Source: an uncultured Frankiales bacterium
Lineage (GTDB): Bacteria > Actinomycetota > Actinomycetes > Mycobacteriales > SCTD01
Length of the DNA stretch: 6,046 nt
Reading direction: 5' to 3'
Assembly: GCA_946479905.1 (NCBI GenBank)
Contig: CAMLIA010000232.1
Location: 1 to 6,046 of the forward strand
Shown piece after piece: positions 6,039 to 6,046 of the stretch. Under the pieces are notes generated by a model. That model was not told where the DNA came from. It was given only the letters and a program-made list of their open reading frames with translations, and made no database searches. How positions within the stretch are numbered: position 1 is the stretch's first letter; every line of letters starts with the position of its first letter. Position numbers and translations under genes: made by a program.

Positions 6039-6046
6039 GAACGTCT

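Overview
The window is uniformly high-GC, with strong G/C preference at third codon positions. Gene packing is tight: one 4-base stop/start overlap, a 12-bp convergent gap, and two starts with a TAnnnT box 6-7 nt upstream (leaderless style). This suggests a chromosomal segment of an actinobacterium, possibly Nocardioidaceae-like, but the genus is a guess. I see no tRNA, rRNA, CRISPR array, insertion sequence or phage gene. Coding density is about 96%.

Layout from left to right. (1) Positions 1-1500, + strand: the 3' part of a stand-alone large subunit of a coenzyme-B12-dependent acyl-CoA mutase; its start lies before the window. It has no B12-binding domain and no small subunit follows it. 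Its substrate-site residues do not fit methylmalonyl-CoA mutase. They match the published signature of 2-hydroxyisobutyryl-CoA mutase (HcmA), with Val in place of Ile. (2) Positions 1501-1573: a convergent gap filled by a long imperfect hairpin, probably a terminator. (3) Positions 3681-1574, - strand: an alpha/beta-hydrolase followed by a metal-dependent amidohydrolase, joined by a GTGA stop/start overlap and so probably one translationally coupled operon. (4) Positions 3682-3800: a 119-bp divergent promoter region. (5) Positions 3801-4934, + strand: a cytoplasmic serine hydrolase of the beta-lactamase/esterase fold. (6) Positions 6026-4947, - strand: a second, distinct metal-dependent amidohydrolase, convergent with the previous gene.

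The four complete genes are all hydrolases, of three unrelated folds, with no visible export signals. They could form an intracellular route that opens amide, ester or lactone bonds of an unknown compound. That is inference from content and arrangement; no transporter or regulator is in view to name the substrate. The mutase ends at the hairpin and belongs to a separate transcript that comes from upstream. The most interesting point is its predicted specificity for hydroxylated or highly branched C4/C5 acyl-CoA rather than methylmalonyl-CoA.
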